From Polynucleobacter sp. (GTDB lineage Bacteria > Pseudomonadota > Gammaproteobacteria > Burkholderiales > Burkholderiaceae), in assembly GCA_023254115.1 (NCBI GenBank), contig JALQYK010000002.1, forward strand, positions 1-40,184: a stretch of DNA of 40,184 nucleotides. The letters are read 5' to 3'. The notes below the pieces were generated by a model. It searched no databases. It saw only the letters and a program-made list of their open reading frames with translations, and was not told the DNA's origin. Of this stretch, positions 8,804-19,277 are shown piece by piece. Made by a program: the position numbers and the translations under genes. Positions within the stretch are counted from its first letter, which is position 1. Each line of letters opens with the position of its first letter.

Positions 8804-9497
8804 TCTTCAGCCGATGATTACCTTGCATGACATCAGCGTTCGCAGAGAGTCGCGCGAAATACTATCTATTACTGCCAATATACCTACCACCGGTATTACA
8901 GCAGTGATAGGCCCTAATGGCTCGGGCAAAACAACTTTATTAAAACTGTTACATGGCTTAATCGAATCTGATGAAGGCACTTACTCACCGGGCTTTCAAG
9001 AATTAGGCTCCGCCTTAGTACTCCATCACACCCCCCTTATCAAGGCCAGTGTTCGCAGTAACTTGGCTATAGTAAAAGATAGTCCTACTGGCTCAAAGAT
9101 TAGCGAAAGTGATATCGATATAGCATTAGCGTCTGTAGGCTTGAGCCACTTGAAAGATCAATCTGCTCTAAAACTATCAGCAGGAGAACGCCAACGCCTA
9201 AGCTTGGCACGTGCAAGATTACAAAAACCTCGGGTCATTTTGCTCGATGAACCAACAGCCAACTTAGACCCAAGCACCACAGAGCAGGTAGAAACCATCA
9301 TTAAAAACCTAGCCTTAGAAGGATGTGGCGTGATATTTACATCTCACCATCTTGGTCAAGTGCAATCACTGTCTGATCAGGTTGTTTTCTTGGCAGATGG
9401 TCAATGTTTGGAAGTTTCAAATACAGAAAACTTTTTTAGACACCCACAATCAGATCAAGCCAAAAATTTTATTCATAGAGAATTAGGCTGGAAATAA
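8796..9497 (+). CDS. tupC: Tungstate ABC transporter ATP-binding protein
   Basis: Walker A GPNGSGKTT, signature LSAGERQR, Walker B VILLDEPT. ORF opens at TTG 8781; ATG 8796 overlaps the tupB stop. Confidence 0.88.
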   Translation: MGNLQPMITLHDISVRRESREILSITANIPTTGITAVIGPNGSGKTTLLKLLHGLIESDEGTYSPGFQELGSALVLHHTPLIKASVRSNLAIVKDSPTGSKISESDIDIALASVGLSHLKDQSALKLSAGERQRLSLARARLQKPRVILLDEPTANLDPSTTEQVETIIKNLALEGCGVIFTSHHLGQVQSLSDQVVFLADGQCLEVSNTENFFRHPQSDQAKNFIHRELGWK

Positions 9498-9527
9498 ATA
9501 ATGCCGCATCAGCGGCATTATTTATTT
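9492..9527. terminator. Bidirectional intrinsic terminator
   Basis: AAATAAATAATGCCGC-ATCA-GCGGCATTATTTATTT, 16-bp perfect stem between convergent tupC and DUF3501 gene. Confidence 0.85.
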
Positions 9528-9542
9528 GTCTTAGTTACTTTG

Positions 9543-10139
9543 TTAATTCAGATCTTGAATCAATGAAGCCAAGGTTTCTGCTGGCAAAGATTCGACGTGA
9601 AATGGATATTCTTTATGATCGCAGCCCACCTTCATCTGAGCACCGCCTTTTAATGACTTTCTCATATCATCAGTTAATTCAAATCTTAAGAAATGAACAG
9701 ATGATGTTTTTTCTGCAGTCGTACGATCAAGATCTTCATTGGCAATAGCGTATACACGAGGTTGCCCCTCCACCTCAACAAAGACCCGATCTTCCACACC
9801 AATCAGTTTGGCTAGAGCAATCTTGCGATCTGCCTCATTCACATACTCCAACTTCATGGTTACTTTGAAGTTCGTGCCATCAGGCACTAGAGCATTGTAA
9901 GTATCCATTTCATCCTGAATACCTTCATCTTCAAAGATTTTTTCAACACGTAACATTTCTTGTATTTGATACTGCATCAAGAATTTGTTCTCGAAAATCA
10001 TATTGAGATGCTCTCCCAACATGACCGTTCTCTTTTTGCGCTCTGCAATCGCTTGCTGACGCATCTCTGGGCGCGCTTTGTAATAAGCTTCTAATGTTAA
10101 GAGTTCTTCGCGCTTAATTTTTCCCATTGTTGTCTCCAT
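9543..10139 (-). CDS. DUF3501 family protein
   Basis: Sequence pattern (KREELLTLEAYYKARPEMRQQAIAERKKRTVMLGEHLNMIFENKFLMQYQIQEMLRVEKIF) and location downstream of Fe-S oxidoreductase and rubrerythrin. Confidence 0.8.
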   Translation of the reverse strand: METTMGKIKREELLTLEAYYKARPEMRQQAIAERKKRTVMLGEHLNMIFENKFLMQYQIQEMLRVEKIFEDEGIQDEMDTYNALVPDGTNFKVTMKLEYVNEADRKIALAKLIGVEDRVFVEVEGQPRVYAIANEDLDRTTAEKTSSVHFLRFELTDDMRKSLKGGAQMKVGCDHKEYPFHVESLPAETLASLIQDLN

Positions 10140-10162
10140 CTACCCACTCCTAATAACGTTGA

Positions 10163-11500
10163 TTAAAGGCCATATGCCTTGGCCAAAAGAGAAATCGGAT
10201 GAGCCATTTGTGACTTCTTCATGCCGTTTTCTTCAATACCTTGTTCAATGTGATGACCAGCCAACTGACAGTCAGAACTAATAAAGTCCGGTTCTGTACT
10301 TGCCATGTTTTTAAATACCGGCTTACCAATCTTCATCGCAGTCTTGTGGAACTCTTTTTTGACACCCCAAGTACCAGCATGTCCAGAGCAGCGCTCCACC
10401 ACATTCACCTCAGTACCCGGAATCATCTGTAGAGTTTCTGCAGTTTTCTTACCCACGTTTTGCACACGCAAATGGCATGGCACGTGGTAACTCACTTTAC
10501 CCAACTCAACCTTAAAGTCAGTTTTTAGCAAACCATCTTTATTACGCGCAATAAAGTACTCAAATGGATCCCACATGGCATCTTTCACTAATTGCACATC
10601 TTCCTCATCCGGGAACATCAATGGCAATTCTTGTTTAAACATCAATGTGCATGATGGAATTGGGGTGACGATGGCATAACCCTCTTTGGCCAATTTCACC
10701 AATTGTGGAATATTGATATCTTTATTTTTAGCGACAGACTCAAGATCACCCAACTCCAATTTAGGCATACCGCAACAAGCATCCTTCTCTACCAACTTGT
10801 ATGGAATCTCATTGTGAGCCAATAGCTTCAATAAATCCTGGCCAATACCTGGCTCGTTGTAATTGATAAAGCATGTTGAGTACACAGCTACTTTGCCAGG
10901 TGTTTTCTCACCATCTTTAACTGGCCAAGCAGCTGACTCTTTTGCTACTTGTTTAAAAGTTTGTGGTGCATAGCTAGGAATCCAAGCGTTTTTATCAACA
11001 CCTAAAGTTGCTTCCATGACGTTACGCATCACTTTAGTGCTGTTCACGGCATTCACAGTTTGCGTAACGATCGGAATACCCGCAAAGCTACCTAATTTAT
11101 CTGTTGAAGATAAAACGTTATCTCTAAAGCTAGTTTCACCGTTCTTATGCTTAATTGCTTTAGCACGCAACATCAAGTGCGGGAAGTCTAAGTTCCAAAC
11201 ATGCGGTGGCGTGTATGGGCACTTAGTCATATAGCAAAGATCACACAAGTAGCATTGATCAACGACTTTGTCGTAATCCTTCTTATCAACACCATGGACC
11301 TCGCCATCTTCAGTGGCATCAACTAAATCAAAGAGCGTCGGAAATGAGCCACAAAGACTCACGCAACGGCGACAGCCATGGCAAATATCAAAGACACGTT
11401 CCATTTCCGCATTGAGAGACTCTTGATTGTAAAAATCAGGATTCTTCCAATCTAATGCGTGTCTGGTTGGAGCTTCTAAGTTACCTTCACGTTGACTCAT
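10163..11500 (-). CDS. (Fe-S)-binding oxidoreductase, GlpC/HdrD-like
   Basis: Two 4Fe-4S motifs (CHGCRRCVSLCGSFP, CYLCDLCYMTKCPYTPP) and CCG-domain motifs (DACCGMPKLE, ERCSGHAGTWG). Confidence 0.9.
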   Translation of the reverse strand: MSQREGNLEAPTRHALDWKNPDFYNQESLNAEMERVFDICHGCRRCVSLCGSFPTLFDLVDATEDGEVHGVDKKDYDKVVDQCYLCDLCYMTKCPYTPPHVWNLDFPHLMLRAKAIKHKNGETSFRDNVLSSTDKLGSFAGIPIVTQTVNAVNSTKVMRNVMEATLGVDKNAWIPSYAPQTFKQVAKESAAWPVKDGEKTPGKVAVYSTCFINYNEPGIGQDLLKLLAHNEIPYKLVEKDACCGMPKLELGDLESVAKNKDINIPQLVKLAKEGYAIVTPIPSCTLMFKQELPLMFPDEEDVQLVKDAMWDPFEYFIARNKDGLLKTDFKVELGKVSYHVPCHLRVQNVGKKTAETLQMIPGTEVNVVERCSGHAGTWGVKKEFHKTAMKIGKPVFKNMASTEPDFISSDCQLAGHHIEQGIEENGMKKSQMAHPISLLAKAYGL

Positions 11501-11602
11501 GATCTCGTTCCTCTTGTAGTTGTTGTTTGGGAAATCTTCTATTAATAAGACTCTTTATGAGAGCTCCGAGGCAAAACCCCAGAGCTCCTTAAAAAGCCTT
11601 AA

Positions 11603-12031
11603 TTAAGCACCTAGTGCCTCAAGAGCTTTTTGGTAGCGGTTAGCGTGTGAACGCTCTGCCTTTGCCAAAGTTTCGAACCAGTCAGCAATTTCATCGAAAC
11701 CTTCTTCACGAGCAATCTTGGCCATGCCAGGATACATATCTGTGTACTCGTGTGTTTCACCATGAATAGCTGCCTCTAGAGCTTCTTTTGGTGTACGACC
11801 AGGCATACCTGTACCAGGCTCACCTGCGCCACCTTCAATCAAAAACTCCATGTGACCATGTGCATGGCCTGTTTCGCCTTCAGCTGTAGAGCGGAACAAT
11901 GCCGCAACATCATTCTCACCAGCGATGTCACACATGTTCGCGAAATACAAATAGCGACGGTTAGCTTGAGACTCACCCGCAAATGCGTCTTTTAAGCTTT
12001 GTTCAGTTTTACTACCTTTTAATGTTGGCAT
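11603..12031 (-). CDS. Rubrerythrin family protein
   Basis: Ferritin-like diiron motifs [48 protein letters not shown]. Confidence 0.92.
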   Translation of the reverse strand: MPTLKGSKTEQSLKDAFAGESQANRRYLYFANMCDIAGENDVAALFRSTAEGETGHAHGHMEFLIEGGAGEPGTGMPGRTPKEALEAAIHGETHEYTDMYPGMAKIAREEGFDEIADWFETLAKAERSHANRYQKALEALGA

Positions 12032-12229
12032 ATTTCACTCCTATCGATAGATTGAACTTCTAAGTCGGTTACGATAGCTATTTACGTTATAAAAATTGAC
12101 CGCTAATAGCCATCAAACTAGACAGGCGTAGTTTATGTCTAAAACAGATTGATAGTTAAATTGTATTTATTAATTTTTATGATAGTTTTTAACTAAATTG
12201 GATTTAATCCAGTAACCTATTGTTTTTAA

Positions 12230-12802
12230 ATGGATTTTAATTATTTTTTATTAGCCACAAGCATTGTTGCTTTGGCTGAAATCGGGGATAAAACCCAACT
12301 TTTATCCCTAATGCTGTCTGCCAAGTACAAAGATCACCACTGGGCCATTATTGGGGGCATCTTTATTGCCACCATTTTGAATCATGCCCTAGCCGCCCTT
12401 TTAGGTAGCGCTATTTCTGCATGGCTTAGTCCGGATGTAATGCGTTGGATTTTGGGGGCTGGATTTATCGCCTTAGGCTTATGGCTACTTATTCCAGATA
12501 AATTAGACGGCGATGAAAATACGCCGACCACTCACAACAGTTGGAAAGTTTTCACAATCACCACGTCATTATTTTTCATGGCTGAAATGGGCGACAAAAC
12601 CCAAGTTGCTACTGTGGCTTTAGGAGCTCGCTATGATGATTTAATGGCAGTGGTAACAGGCACAACGGTTGGCATGATGCTTGCAAATGCTCCTGCTGTT
12701 TGGTTAGGCAAAAAATTTACTAGGGCTTTACCAATCAAATGGGTTCACAGTGTTGCTGCAATTATTTTTATAACAATTGGTGTGGGCACCTTATTGATTT
12801 AG
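12230..12802 (+). CDS. TMEM165/GDT1 (UPF0016) family cation (probably Mn2+) transporter
   Basis: Duplicated E-x-G-D-K-T motifs: AEIGDKTQL and AEMGDKTQV; hydrophobic. Confidence 0.92.
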   Translation: MDFNYFLLATSIVALAEIGDKTQLLSLMLSAKYKDHHWAIIGGIFIATILNHALAALLGSAISAWLSPDVMRWILGAGFIALGLWLLIPDKLDGDENTPTTHNSWKVFTITTSLFFMAEMGDKTQVATVALGARYDDLMAVVTGTTVGMMLANAPAVWLGKKFTRALPIKWVHSVAAIIFITIGVGTLLI

Positions 12803-12852
12803 TACCAACCTGTTGCAAAAGTACGACCACTCAATAATTAGAGAGACAACTG

Positions 12853-15444
12853 ATGGCCAGAACAGAAACACCAGTCACGTTTTTAAGAAGTGATTACAAA
12901 GAACCTGCGTTCACAATCAAATCTGTTGACTTAGATATTGCACTTATTCCAGCAAGAACGATTGTGGTCAACCGCATGATGATGCAACGAAGTGCTAGTA
13001 GCCAAAACCAATCATTGGTATTACATGGCGAAGAACAAGAGTTAGTCAGCGTGCGCATCAACGGTGAAATTATTCGTGAATACGAATTAACACCACACAC
13101 TTTAACGCTTCACAATTTGCCAGATAACTTTGAACTTAGCATCACCAGCGCCAACGCGCCAGACAAAAATACCACCCTCATGGGGCTGTATGTTTCTAAT
13201 GGCAACTTCTTTACACAGTGTGAAGCAGAAGGTTTTCGCAAAATCACCTATTTTCTAGATCGTCCAGATGTGATGGCAACCTACCAAGTCACACTGCGTG
13301 CGCTTAAGAATGATTTTCCTGTATTGCTATCTAATGGCAACTTGATCAAACAAGAAGAGTTAGGCAATGGTTGGCACAGTGCTGTTTGGCAAGATCCATT
13401 CCCTAAACCATCGTATTTATTTGCGCTAGTAGCAGGCAAGTTGCAAGCTATTCAACGCACCATTAAGAGCCAATCAGGCAAAGAGAAACTCTTGCAAGTT
13501 TGGGTGGAATCCAAGGACTTAGATAAAACTGAGCATGCCATGGACTCTTTGATTGCGTCCATCAAATGGGATGAGGAACGCTTTGGTTTAGAGCTTGATC
13601 TTGATCGCTTCATGATTGTTGCGGTTGGCGACTTCAATATGGGAGCCATGGAAAATAAAGGCTTAAATATTTTTAATACTAAATTTGTTTTAGCCAATCC
13701 AGAGACAGCCAGTGATGTTGACTATGGCAACGTAGAAAGCGTGGTTGCTCACGAATACTTCCATAACTGGACAGGTAACCGCGTCACTTGCAGAGACTGG
13801 TTCCAACTATCCCTTAAAGAAGGTCTTACTGTTTTTAGAGATCAAGAGTTTTCAGCGGATCAAATGGGTAGCGAATCAGGTCGCGCAGTCAAACGCATTG
13901 AAGATGTCCGCTTATTACGTCAGGTACAGTTTCCAGAGGATGCTGGTCCAATGGCCCACCCGATTCGCCCAGACAGTTACCAAGAAATCAATAACTTTTA
14001 CACAGTCACTGTTTACGAAAAGGGTTCTGAAGTCGTACGCATGCAGCAAACTCTTTTAGGTCGTGAGGGTTTCCGTAAAGGTATGGATTTGTACTTCAAG
14101 CGCCACGATGGTCAAGCTGTCACCTGTGATGATTTTGTTGCTGCCATGGCAGATGCCAATCAAAAAGACCTCACTCAATTTAAGCGTTGGTATAGCCAAG
14201 CTGGTACTCCACGCGTGAAAGTAGAAGAATCATTTGCATCAGGCACTTACCAAGTGACATTAACTCAATCTTGCCCAGCAACCCCAGGACAAGATAAAAA
14301 AGCGCCCTTCCACATTCCATTACTCTACCGTTTGATTGGTGACACACCAAGCTCAGAACAATTATTTGAACTAACAGAATCATCACAAACAATTACAGTG
14401 CCAGGACTTTCTAAGAAGCCCGTTTTATCGATCAACAGAAACTTTTCCGCACCGATTGTTCTAGATTTTGAGCAGCCCGAATCTGAATTGCTCATCCTGC
14501 TAAAAGAAGACGATGACGCATTCAATCGTTGGGAAGCAGCGCAAAAGCTTTTCATGAGAAGCATCCTAAATGGCAAGGCACTGGATGCCGAGCTTGTGTC
14601 AGTACTCCGAGCAATTTTGCGTGATGCCGCTTTAGATCCAGCCTTTAAAGATTTGCTGTTCACATTACCTGCAGAGAGTTATCTGTACGAACAAGTGAGC
14701 GTGATTGATCCTCAAGCGATTCATCAGGCACGTCGTCAAGTTCGTGGGCAGCTAGCCACCGCACTACAAGATGATTGGTTGTGGGCATACCAAGAGCATC
14801 AAACACCAGGCAGCTACAAACCAGATGCAAAGAGTGCTGGCAAACGATCATTGAAAAACTTAGCTTTGCACATGTTGGCAGATAGCGGTTATGCAAGGAC
14901 TGATGACATAGCTTTTGCACAATACCAATCAGCCAACAATATGACTGATCAATATGGTGCTCTAGCAGTTTTAGTGAATTTCTCATTAGGTCATGCACAG
15001 ACATGCTTGAGCGACTTCCATGAGCGATTTAAATCAGACGCCCTGGTAATTGATAAGTGGTTTGCTTTACAAGCCACCCGTCAGATTGATTTACAAGATA
15101 CAAGCGCTGTTCTAACAAATGTTTTAGCGCTCAGGAAGCATCCAGACTTCAATATCAAGAACCCTAATCGCGCTCGCAGTTTGATTCATGCGTTTTGCAT
15201 GAATAATCCTGGTGCATTCCATCAACCTTCTGCAGAAACCTATCAATTTTGGGCAGAGCATGTGATCGAACTCAACCACATCAATCCCCAAGTGGCTGCC
15301 AGACTGGCAAGAGCTTTGGATCGCTGGAAACAATTTGCACCAAATTATCAAGCTCATATGAAATCGGCACTAGAATTCATATCTAAGCAAACGAATTTAT
15401 CTTCAGATGTCGCCGAAGTGATTCAAAAAGCACTTAATAGTTGA
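12853..15444 (+). CDS. pepN: Aminopeptidase N
   Basis: GAMENKG exopeptidase motif, [13 protein letters not shown] zinc motif; about 860 aa M1 family. Confidence 0.96.
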   Translation: MARTETPVTFLRSDYKEPAFTIKSVDLDIALIPARTIVVNRMMMQRSASSQNQSLVLHGEEQELVSVRINGEIIREYELTPHTLTLHNLPDNFELSITSANAPDKNTTLMGLYVSNGNFFTQCEAEGFRKITYFLDRPDVMATYQVTLRALKNDFPVLLSNGNLIKQEELGNGWHSAVWQDPFPKPSYLFALVAGKLQAIQRTIKSQSGKEKLLQVWVESKDLDKTEHAMDSLIASIKWDEERFGLELDLDRFMIVAVGDFNMGAMENKGLNIFNTKFVLANPETASDVDYGNVESVVAHEYFHNWTGNRVTCRDWFQLSLKEGLTVFRDQEFSADQMGSESGRAVKRIEDVRLLRQVQFPEDAGPMAHPIRPDSYQEINNFYTVTVYEKGSEVVRMQQTLLGREGFRKGMDLYFKRHDGQAVTCDDFVAAMADANQKDLTQFKRWYSQAGTPRVKVEESFASGTYQVTLTQSCPATPGQDKKAPFHIPLLYRLIGDTPSSEQLFELTESSQTITVPGLSKKPVLSINRNFSAPIVLDFEQPESELLILLKEDDDAFNRWEAAQKLFMRSILNGKALDAELVSVLRAILRDAALDPAFKDLLFTLPAESYLYEQVSVIDPQAIHQARRQVRGQLATALQDDWLWAYQEHQTPGSYKPDAKSAGKRSLKNLALHMLADSGYARTDDIAFAQYQSANNMTDQYGALAVLVNFSLGHAQTCLSDFHERFKSDALVIDKWFALQATRQIDLQDTSAVLTNVLALRKHPDFNIKNPNRARSLIHAFCMNNPGAFHQPSAETYQFWAEHVIELNHINPQVAARLARALDRWKQFAPNYQAHMKSALEFISKQTNLSSDVAEVIQKALNS

Positions 15445-15458
15445 TTAGAAAGAAACAT

Positions 15459-16442
15459 ATGTCGCAAGGCACCACTTTTACACAGCACATCACCACATTA
15501 GGCAACAAAGATGCCAATATTCCAGCATCCCTACTAGTATCAGTAGCCAATGCCTGCAAATTGATTGCCAAGCAGGTAGAACAAGGCGCGCTTGCTGGCA
15601 TTATTGGTTCAGCAGGCAGTGGTAATGTGCAAGGTGAAACTCAACAAAAACTAGACATCATCTCCAATGACATTCTTTTAGAAGCTTGCGGTCAAGATGC
15701 CACGCTAGCAGGTATGGCTTCAGAAGAAATGGAAACAATCTTCCCTGCTAATAAAAATGGTAGTTTTTTACTACTATTTGATCCACTCGATGGCTCATCT
15801 AATATCGATGTGAATGTATCAATCGGCACAATTTTCTCTATCTTGAAGAAAAAGACAGCCGGTGATTTAACGGAAAAAGATTTCTTGCAAGCTGGTATTG
15901 ATCAAGTAGCATCAGGTTATGTCGTGTACGGCCCACAAACAACTTTGGTCTACACCACTGGTCAAGGCGTACATATGTTTACCTTGGATCACGAAACTGG
16001 TGAGTTTTTATTAATCAAAGAGAATATTCAAATATCTCCTGATACCAAAGAGTTTGCCATCAATATGTCCAATATGCGTCACTGGGATCAACCCGTAAAA
16101 CGCTATGTGGATGAGTGTCTTGCTGGCGTTGAGGGAACACGTCAAAAAGATTTCAATATGCGTTGGATTGCCTCCATGGTGGCTGATGTGCACCGCATTT
16201 TGTGCCGCGGTGGCGTATTCATGTATCCATGGGATAAACGCGACCCAAGTAAACCAGGCAAGCTACGCTTGATGTACGAAGCCAACCCAATGAGCTTTTT
16301 AATTGAACAAGCTGGTGGGGCATCTGTGAATGGCAAAGAACGCATCATGACTTTGCCAGCAGAAAAACTACATCAACGTGTTTCTGTTGTTTTGGGCTCA
16401 AAAAACGAAGTAGATTTGATTCAGAAATATCATCAAGCTTAA
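15459..16442 (+). CDS. fbp: Fructose-1,6-bisphosphatase class I
   Basis: [22 protein letters not shown] motif; ORF opens at TTG 15441, ATG at 15459. Confidence 0.95.
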   Translation: MSQGTTFTQHITTLGNKDANIPASLLVSVANACKLIAKQVEQGALAGIIGSAGSGNVQGETQQKLDIISNDILLEACGQDATLAGMASEEMETIFPANKNGSFLLLFDPLDGSSNIDVNVSIGTIFSILKKKTAGDLTEKDFLQAGIDQVASGYVVYGPQTTLVYTTGQGVHMFTLDHETGEFLLIKENIQISPDTKEFAINMSNMRHWDQPVKRYVDECLAGVEGTRQKDFNMRWIASMVADVHRILCRGGVFMYPWDKRDPSKPGKLRLMYEANPMSFLIEQAGGASVNGKERIMTLPAEKLHQRVSVVLGSKNEVDLIQKYHQA

Positions 16443-16480
16443 GCTCGACCTTAAGTTTTTGCTTAAGTTTTTAGTTGTAT

Positions 16481-16513
16481 AAAAAAGCCTCATATTCAAT
16501 ATGAGGCTTTTTT
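16481..16513. terminator. Bidirectional intrinsic terminator
   Basis: AAAAAAGCCTCATATT-C-AATATGAGGCTTTTTT between convergent fbp and ald. Confidence 0.88.
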
Positions 16514-16535
16514 GTTCACTACATTTTTGATTTGC

Positions 16536-17651
16536 TCAATGCAAAATCGCTGCAGGTGCCACGTAATCCAATCCATGAGCTCTTGCAACCGCTTCACAAG
16601 TCACATTGCCTTGATAGACGTTCAGGCCATTCAATAAATGGTGGTTAGTCTTCAGAGCTTGATGAACGCCTCGATTAGCCAACTCCAAAATAAATGGTGC
16701 GGTGGCATTTGTTAAAGCCATTGTTGATGTTCTAGCTACTGCGCCTGGCATATTTGCCACGCAATAATGAATCACATCATCAATCTGATAAGTAGGTTCT
16801 TGATGGGTGGTTGGATGAGATGTTTCAAAACAACCTCCTTGGTCAATCGCCACATCCACAATCACAGAGCCAGGCTTCATTTCTGAAACCATTTTCCTCG
16901 TGACCAATTTAGGAGCTGATCCACCTGGCACTAAGACACTACCAATCACAACGTCTGCACTTAAGACTGCGCGCTCAATGTTAGCCATACTTGAATACAA
17001 CGTATTAATTCTGTTGCCATAAATAGCGTCCAACTCTCTTAAGCGATCGATGTTCTTGTCCAAAATAGTCACATGAGAACCCAAACCTACTGCCATTTGC
17101 AAAGCCGAACTACCTACCACCCCAGCACCCAAAATCACCACATTGGCAGCAGATACACCTGGTACGCCAGCCAACAATAACGCTCGCCCACCATTTGATT
17201 TTTCTAGATGATGTGCAGCAGCTTGTACAGACATTCTGCCCGCTACTTCACTCATAGGAGCTAAAAGGGGCAATCTACCGTTAGCACTTGTCACCGTCTC
17301 ATAAGCAATACAAATTGCATTGGATTGAATCAGGGCTTGAGTCTGATTCAAATCAGGCGCTAAATGCAAATAGGTGAACAAAGTTTGTCCTGAGCGCAAC
17401 ATCATGCACTCTTCTGGCTGAGGCTCTTTAACTTTAACCACCATGTCCGCTTGCGCAAAAACATCTTTTGGGCAATCTACCATCGATGCGCCAGCCATCA
17501 CATAATGCTCGTCCATAAAACCTATTGCTTCACCAGCTTTTCTTTCGACCAAGATATCGTGACCCCAGCGCTTTAACTCACTGACTAAATCTGGCGTTAA
17601 GCCAACACGGTATTCATGGTTCTTAACTTCTTTAGGCACTCCTACAATCAT
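16536..17651 (-). CDS. ald: Alanine dehydrogenase
   Basis: MIVGVPKEVKNHEYRVGLTPDLVSEL, GVVGSSALQMAVGLGSHVTILD Rossmann motif, VDVAIDQGGCFETSHPTTH. Confidence 0.95.
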   Translation of the reverse strand: MIVGVPKEVKNHEYRVGLTPDLVSELKRWGHDILVERKAGEAIGFMDEHYVMAGASMVDCPKDVFAQADMVVKVKEPQPEECMMLRSGQTLFTYLHLAPDLNQTQALIQSNAICIAYETVTSANGRLPLLAPMSEVAGRMSVQAAAHHLEKSNGGRALLLAGVPGVSAANVVILGAGVVGSSALQMAVGLGSHVTILDKNIDRLRELDAIYGNRINTLYSSMANIERAVLSADVVIGSVLVPGGSAPKLVTRKMVSEMKPGSVIVDVAIDQGGCFETSHPTTHQEPTYQIDDVIHYCVANMPGAVARTSTMALTNATAPFILELANRGVHQALKTNHHLLNGLNVYQGNVTCEAVARAHGLDYVAPAAILH

Positions 17652-19021
17652 GATGTTCTCCTCTCTTTTTTATGCAAACCAAAAACAAAATACAAAACTG
17701 TTAAACCAATCAAAATCGGTGGCCCCACATAGAAAGCCATACGGGTCATTTCTGAATAAGCCATCAAGCCAATCACAAAGACCACAAAGAAAATGGCAAA
17801 CCAAGAACCGTATGGCCACAAGATGGCTCTGTATGGCAAGGCACCCGCCTCTTCTTTCGATAAAGATTTTCTAAAACGAATTTGCGTGTACAAGATTGCA
17901 ATCCATACCAAGAGACCAATCAATGTCACCGCCGCTGTAATCCACTGAAATGCCTTCTCTGGAACAAAATAATTCAATGCCACGCCCAAGGTGGGCAATA
18001 ACGCGGTCATCACAATTGCCTTAGCCGGCACCCCTGCAGTGGATAACTCAGAGAATATTTTTGGAGCATTACCCACTTTTGATAGCCCCAACAACAAACG
18101 TCCACCACTAAATAAGCCCGCATTGCAAGATGACAATGCTGCGGTGATCACCACAAAATTGATCACGCCCGCTGCCTCACGCAAGCCCATACTCTCAAAC
18201 ATGGCCACAAATGGGCTACCCTGTTGACCAACTTGATGCCACGGAAAGATGGCCATGATCACAAACAATGCCCCGACATAGAAAATCAAAATACGCCATG
18301 CCAATGAGTCGATTGCCATTGGAATTGTTTTAGTTGGGTTCTCCGCTTCCCCAGCAGACAAACCAATCATTTCAATACCAACATAGGCAAACAAGACCAT
18401 TTGCAATGAGAGTAAGAATCCACTCACTCCATTCGGGAAAATGCCTCCGTGTTGCCAAAGGTTAGCCATACCAATAGGCTCGCCAGCATTGCCAAGACCA
18501 AAAAAAATCATGGCGCAACCAATTGCAATCATGCAAATAATGGCAACGACTTTAATCAGTGAGAACCAGAACTCAAATTCGCCAAAAACTTTTACTGCGA
18601 CAAAATTAATACCTGCCATAGCAATGATGGAACTGAGCGCCCAAATCCACTGAGGCACATCTGGAAACCACATGGTCATATAGACCCCAACCGCTGTAAC
18701 TTCAGCCAGACCCACCACAATCCAATAGGTCCAGTAACCCCAACCAACCAAATAGCCCGCCAAAGGTCCAATGTATCTGCCAGCATAATGAGCAAACGAA
18801 CCAGCCACTGGCTCATGCACAGCCATCTCGCCCAATGCTCTTAGAACAATAAATGCAACCAAACCTGCTAATACGTAGCCCAAAATAATGGATGGGCCCG
18901 CCAGCTGGATAGCGGTTGCCGAACCTAAAAATAATCCCACACCAATCGTGGACCCCAGCGCCATCAGACGTATATGTCGTGGCTGTAGACTTCTCTTTAA
19001 ACCATGGTTGTCATGCACCAT
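17648..19021 (-). CDS. Amino-acid permease (AAT/APC family, CycA/ProY-like), likely alanine uptake
   Basis: GLKRSLQPRHIRLMALGSTIGVGLFLGSATAIQLAGPSIILGY signature; 4-bp overlap with ald. Confidence 0.9.
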   Translation of the reverse strand: MVHDNHGLKRSLQPRHIRLMALGSTIGVGLFLGSATAIQLAGPSIILGYVLAGLVAFIVLRALGEMAVHEPVAGSFAHYAGRYIGPLAGYLVGWGYWTYWIVVGLAEVTAVGVYMTMWFPDVPQWIWALSSIIAMAGINFVAVKVFGEFEFWFSLIKVVAIICMIAIGCAMIFFGLGNAGEPIGMANLWQHGGIFPNGVSGFLLSLQMVLFAYVGIEMIGLSAGEAENPTKTIPMAIDSLAWRILIFYVGALFVIMAIFPWHQVGQQGSPFVAMFESMGLREAAGVINFVVITAALSSCNAGLFSGGRLLLGLSKVGNAPKIFSELSTAGVPAKAIVMTALLPTLGVALNYFVPEKAFQWITAAVTLIGLLVWIAILYTQIRFRKSLSKEEAGALPYRAILWPYGSWFAIFFVVFVIGLMAYSEMTRMAFYVGPPILIGLTVLYFVFGLHKKERRTS

Positions 19022-19115
19022 TTCTCTCCTCTAGTTATCAATCGGAAAATAGAGTGAGCAGAATAGGAGCCATGCACTGTGTTGTATATGGCTGATAAAT
19101 ACTGAATATATTTAA

Positions 19116-19133
19116 TCTGACAAATATGTCAGA
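19116..19133. promoter_or_regulatory. Inverted repeat, candidate operator upstream of permease-ald
   Basis: TCTGACA-AATA-TGTCAGA. Confidence 0.4.
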
Positions 19134-19187
19134 GCATTATTTTGAATCTTCAATGAAGATAAGGGTCTTGTGGATACGGCGTCATTT

Positions 19188-19240
19188 CTTCTTACATAAG
19201 AATAAGAAATTTCCTACAAAAGAATCAGAAAATTCCTACA
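19188..19240. promoter_or_regulatory. 22-bp-phased heptad array, candidate NarL/BvgA-type response-regulator sites
   Basis: AAGAATAAGAAATTTCCTACA (19198-19218) and AAGAATCAGAAAATTCCTACA (19220-19240), plus degenerate half-site CTTCTTA at 19188-19194, all in 22-bp phase. Confidence 0.5.
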
Positions 19241-19277
19241 ACAAAGTAATCTCGAAAAAGTGAGATTTAGTGAGTTT

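Noticed and set aside
11555-11592. Hairpin around two GAGCTC copies downstream of the rubrerythrin gene
   Set aside because: Only a 6-bp core with flanking mismatches; too weak to call a terminator confidently.
12032-12229. Possible OxyR-like elements (ATAGTTTTTAACTAA at 12182 and ATAGTTAAATTGTAT at 12152) and possible yybP-ykoY Mn riboswitch between rubrerythrin and GDT1-type genes
   Set aside because: The two OxyR-like halves are spaced 30 bp apart rather than 22 bp and the first is degenerate; no yybP-ykoY conserved core could be recognised in this AT-rich gap.
16450-16472. Direct repeat CTTAAGTTTTTG / CTTAAGTTTTTA after fbp
   Set aside because: Short, AT-rich and directly before a strong terminator; no clear function inferred.
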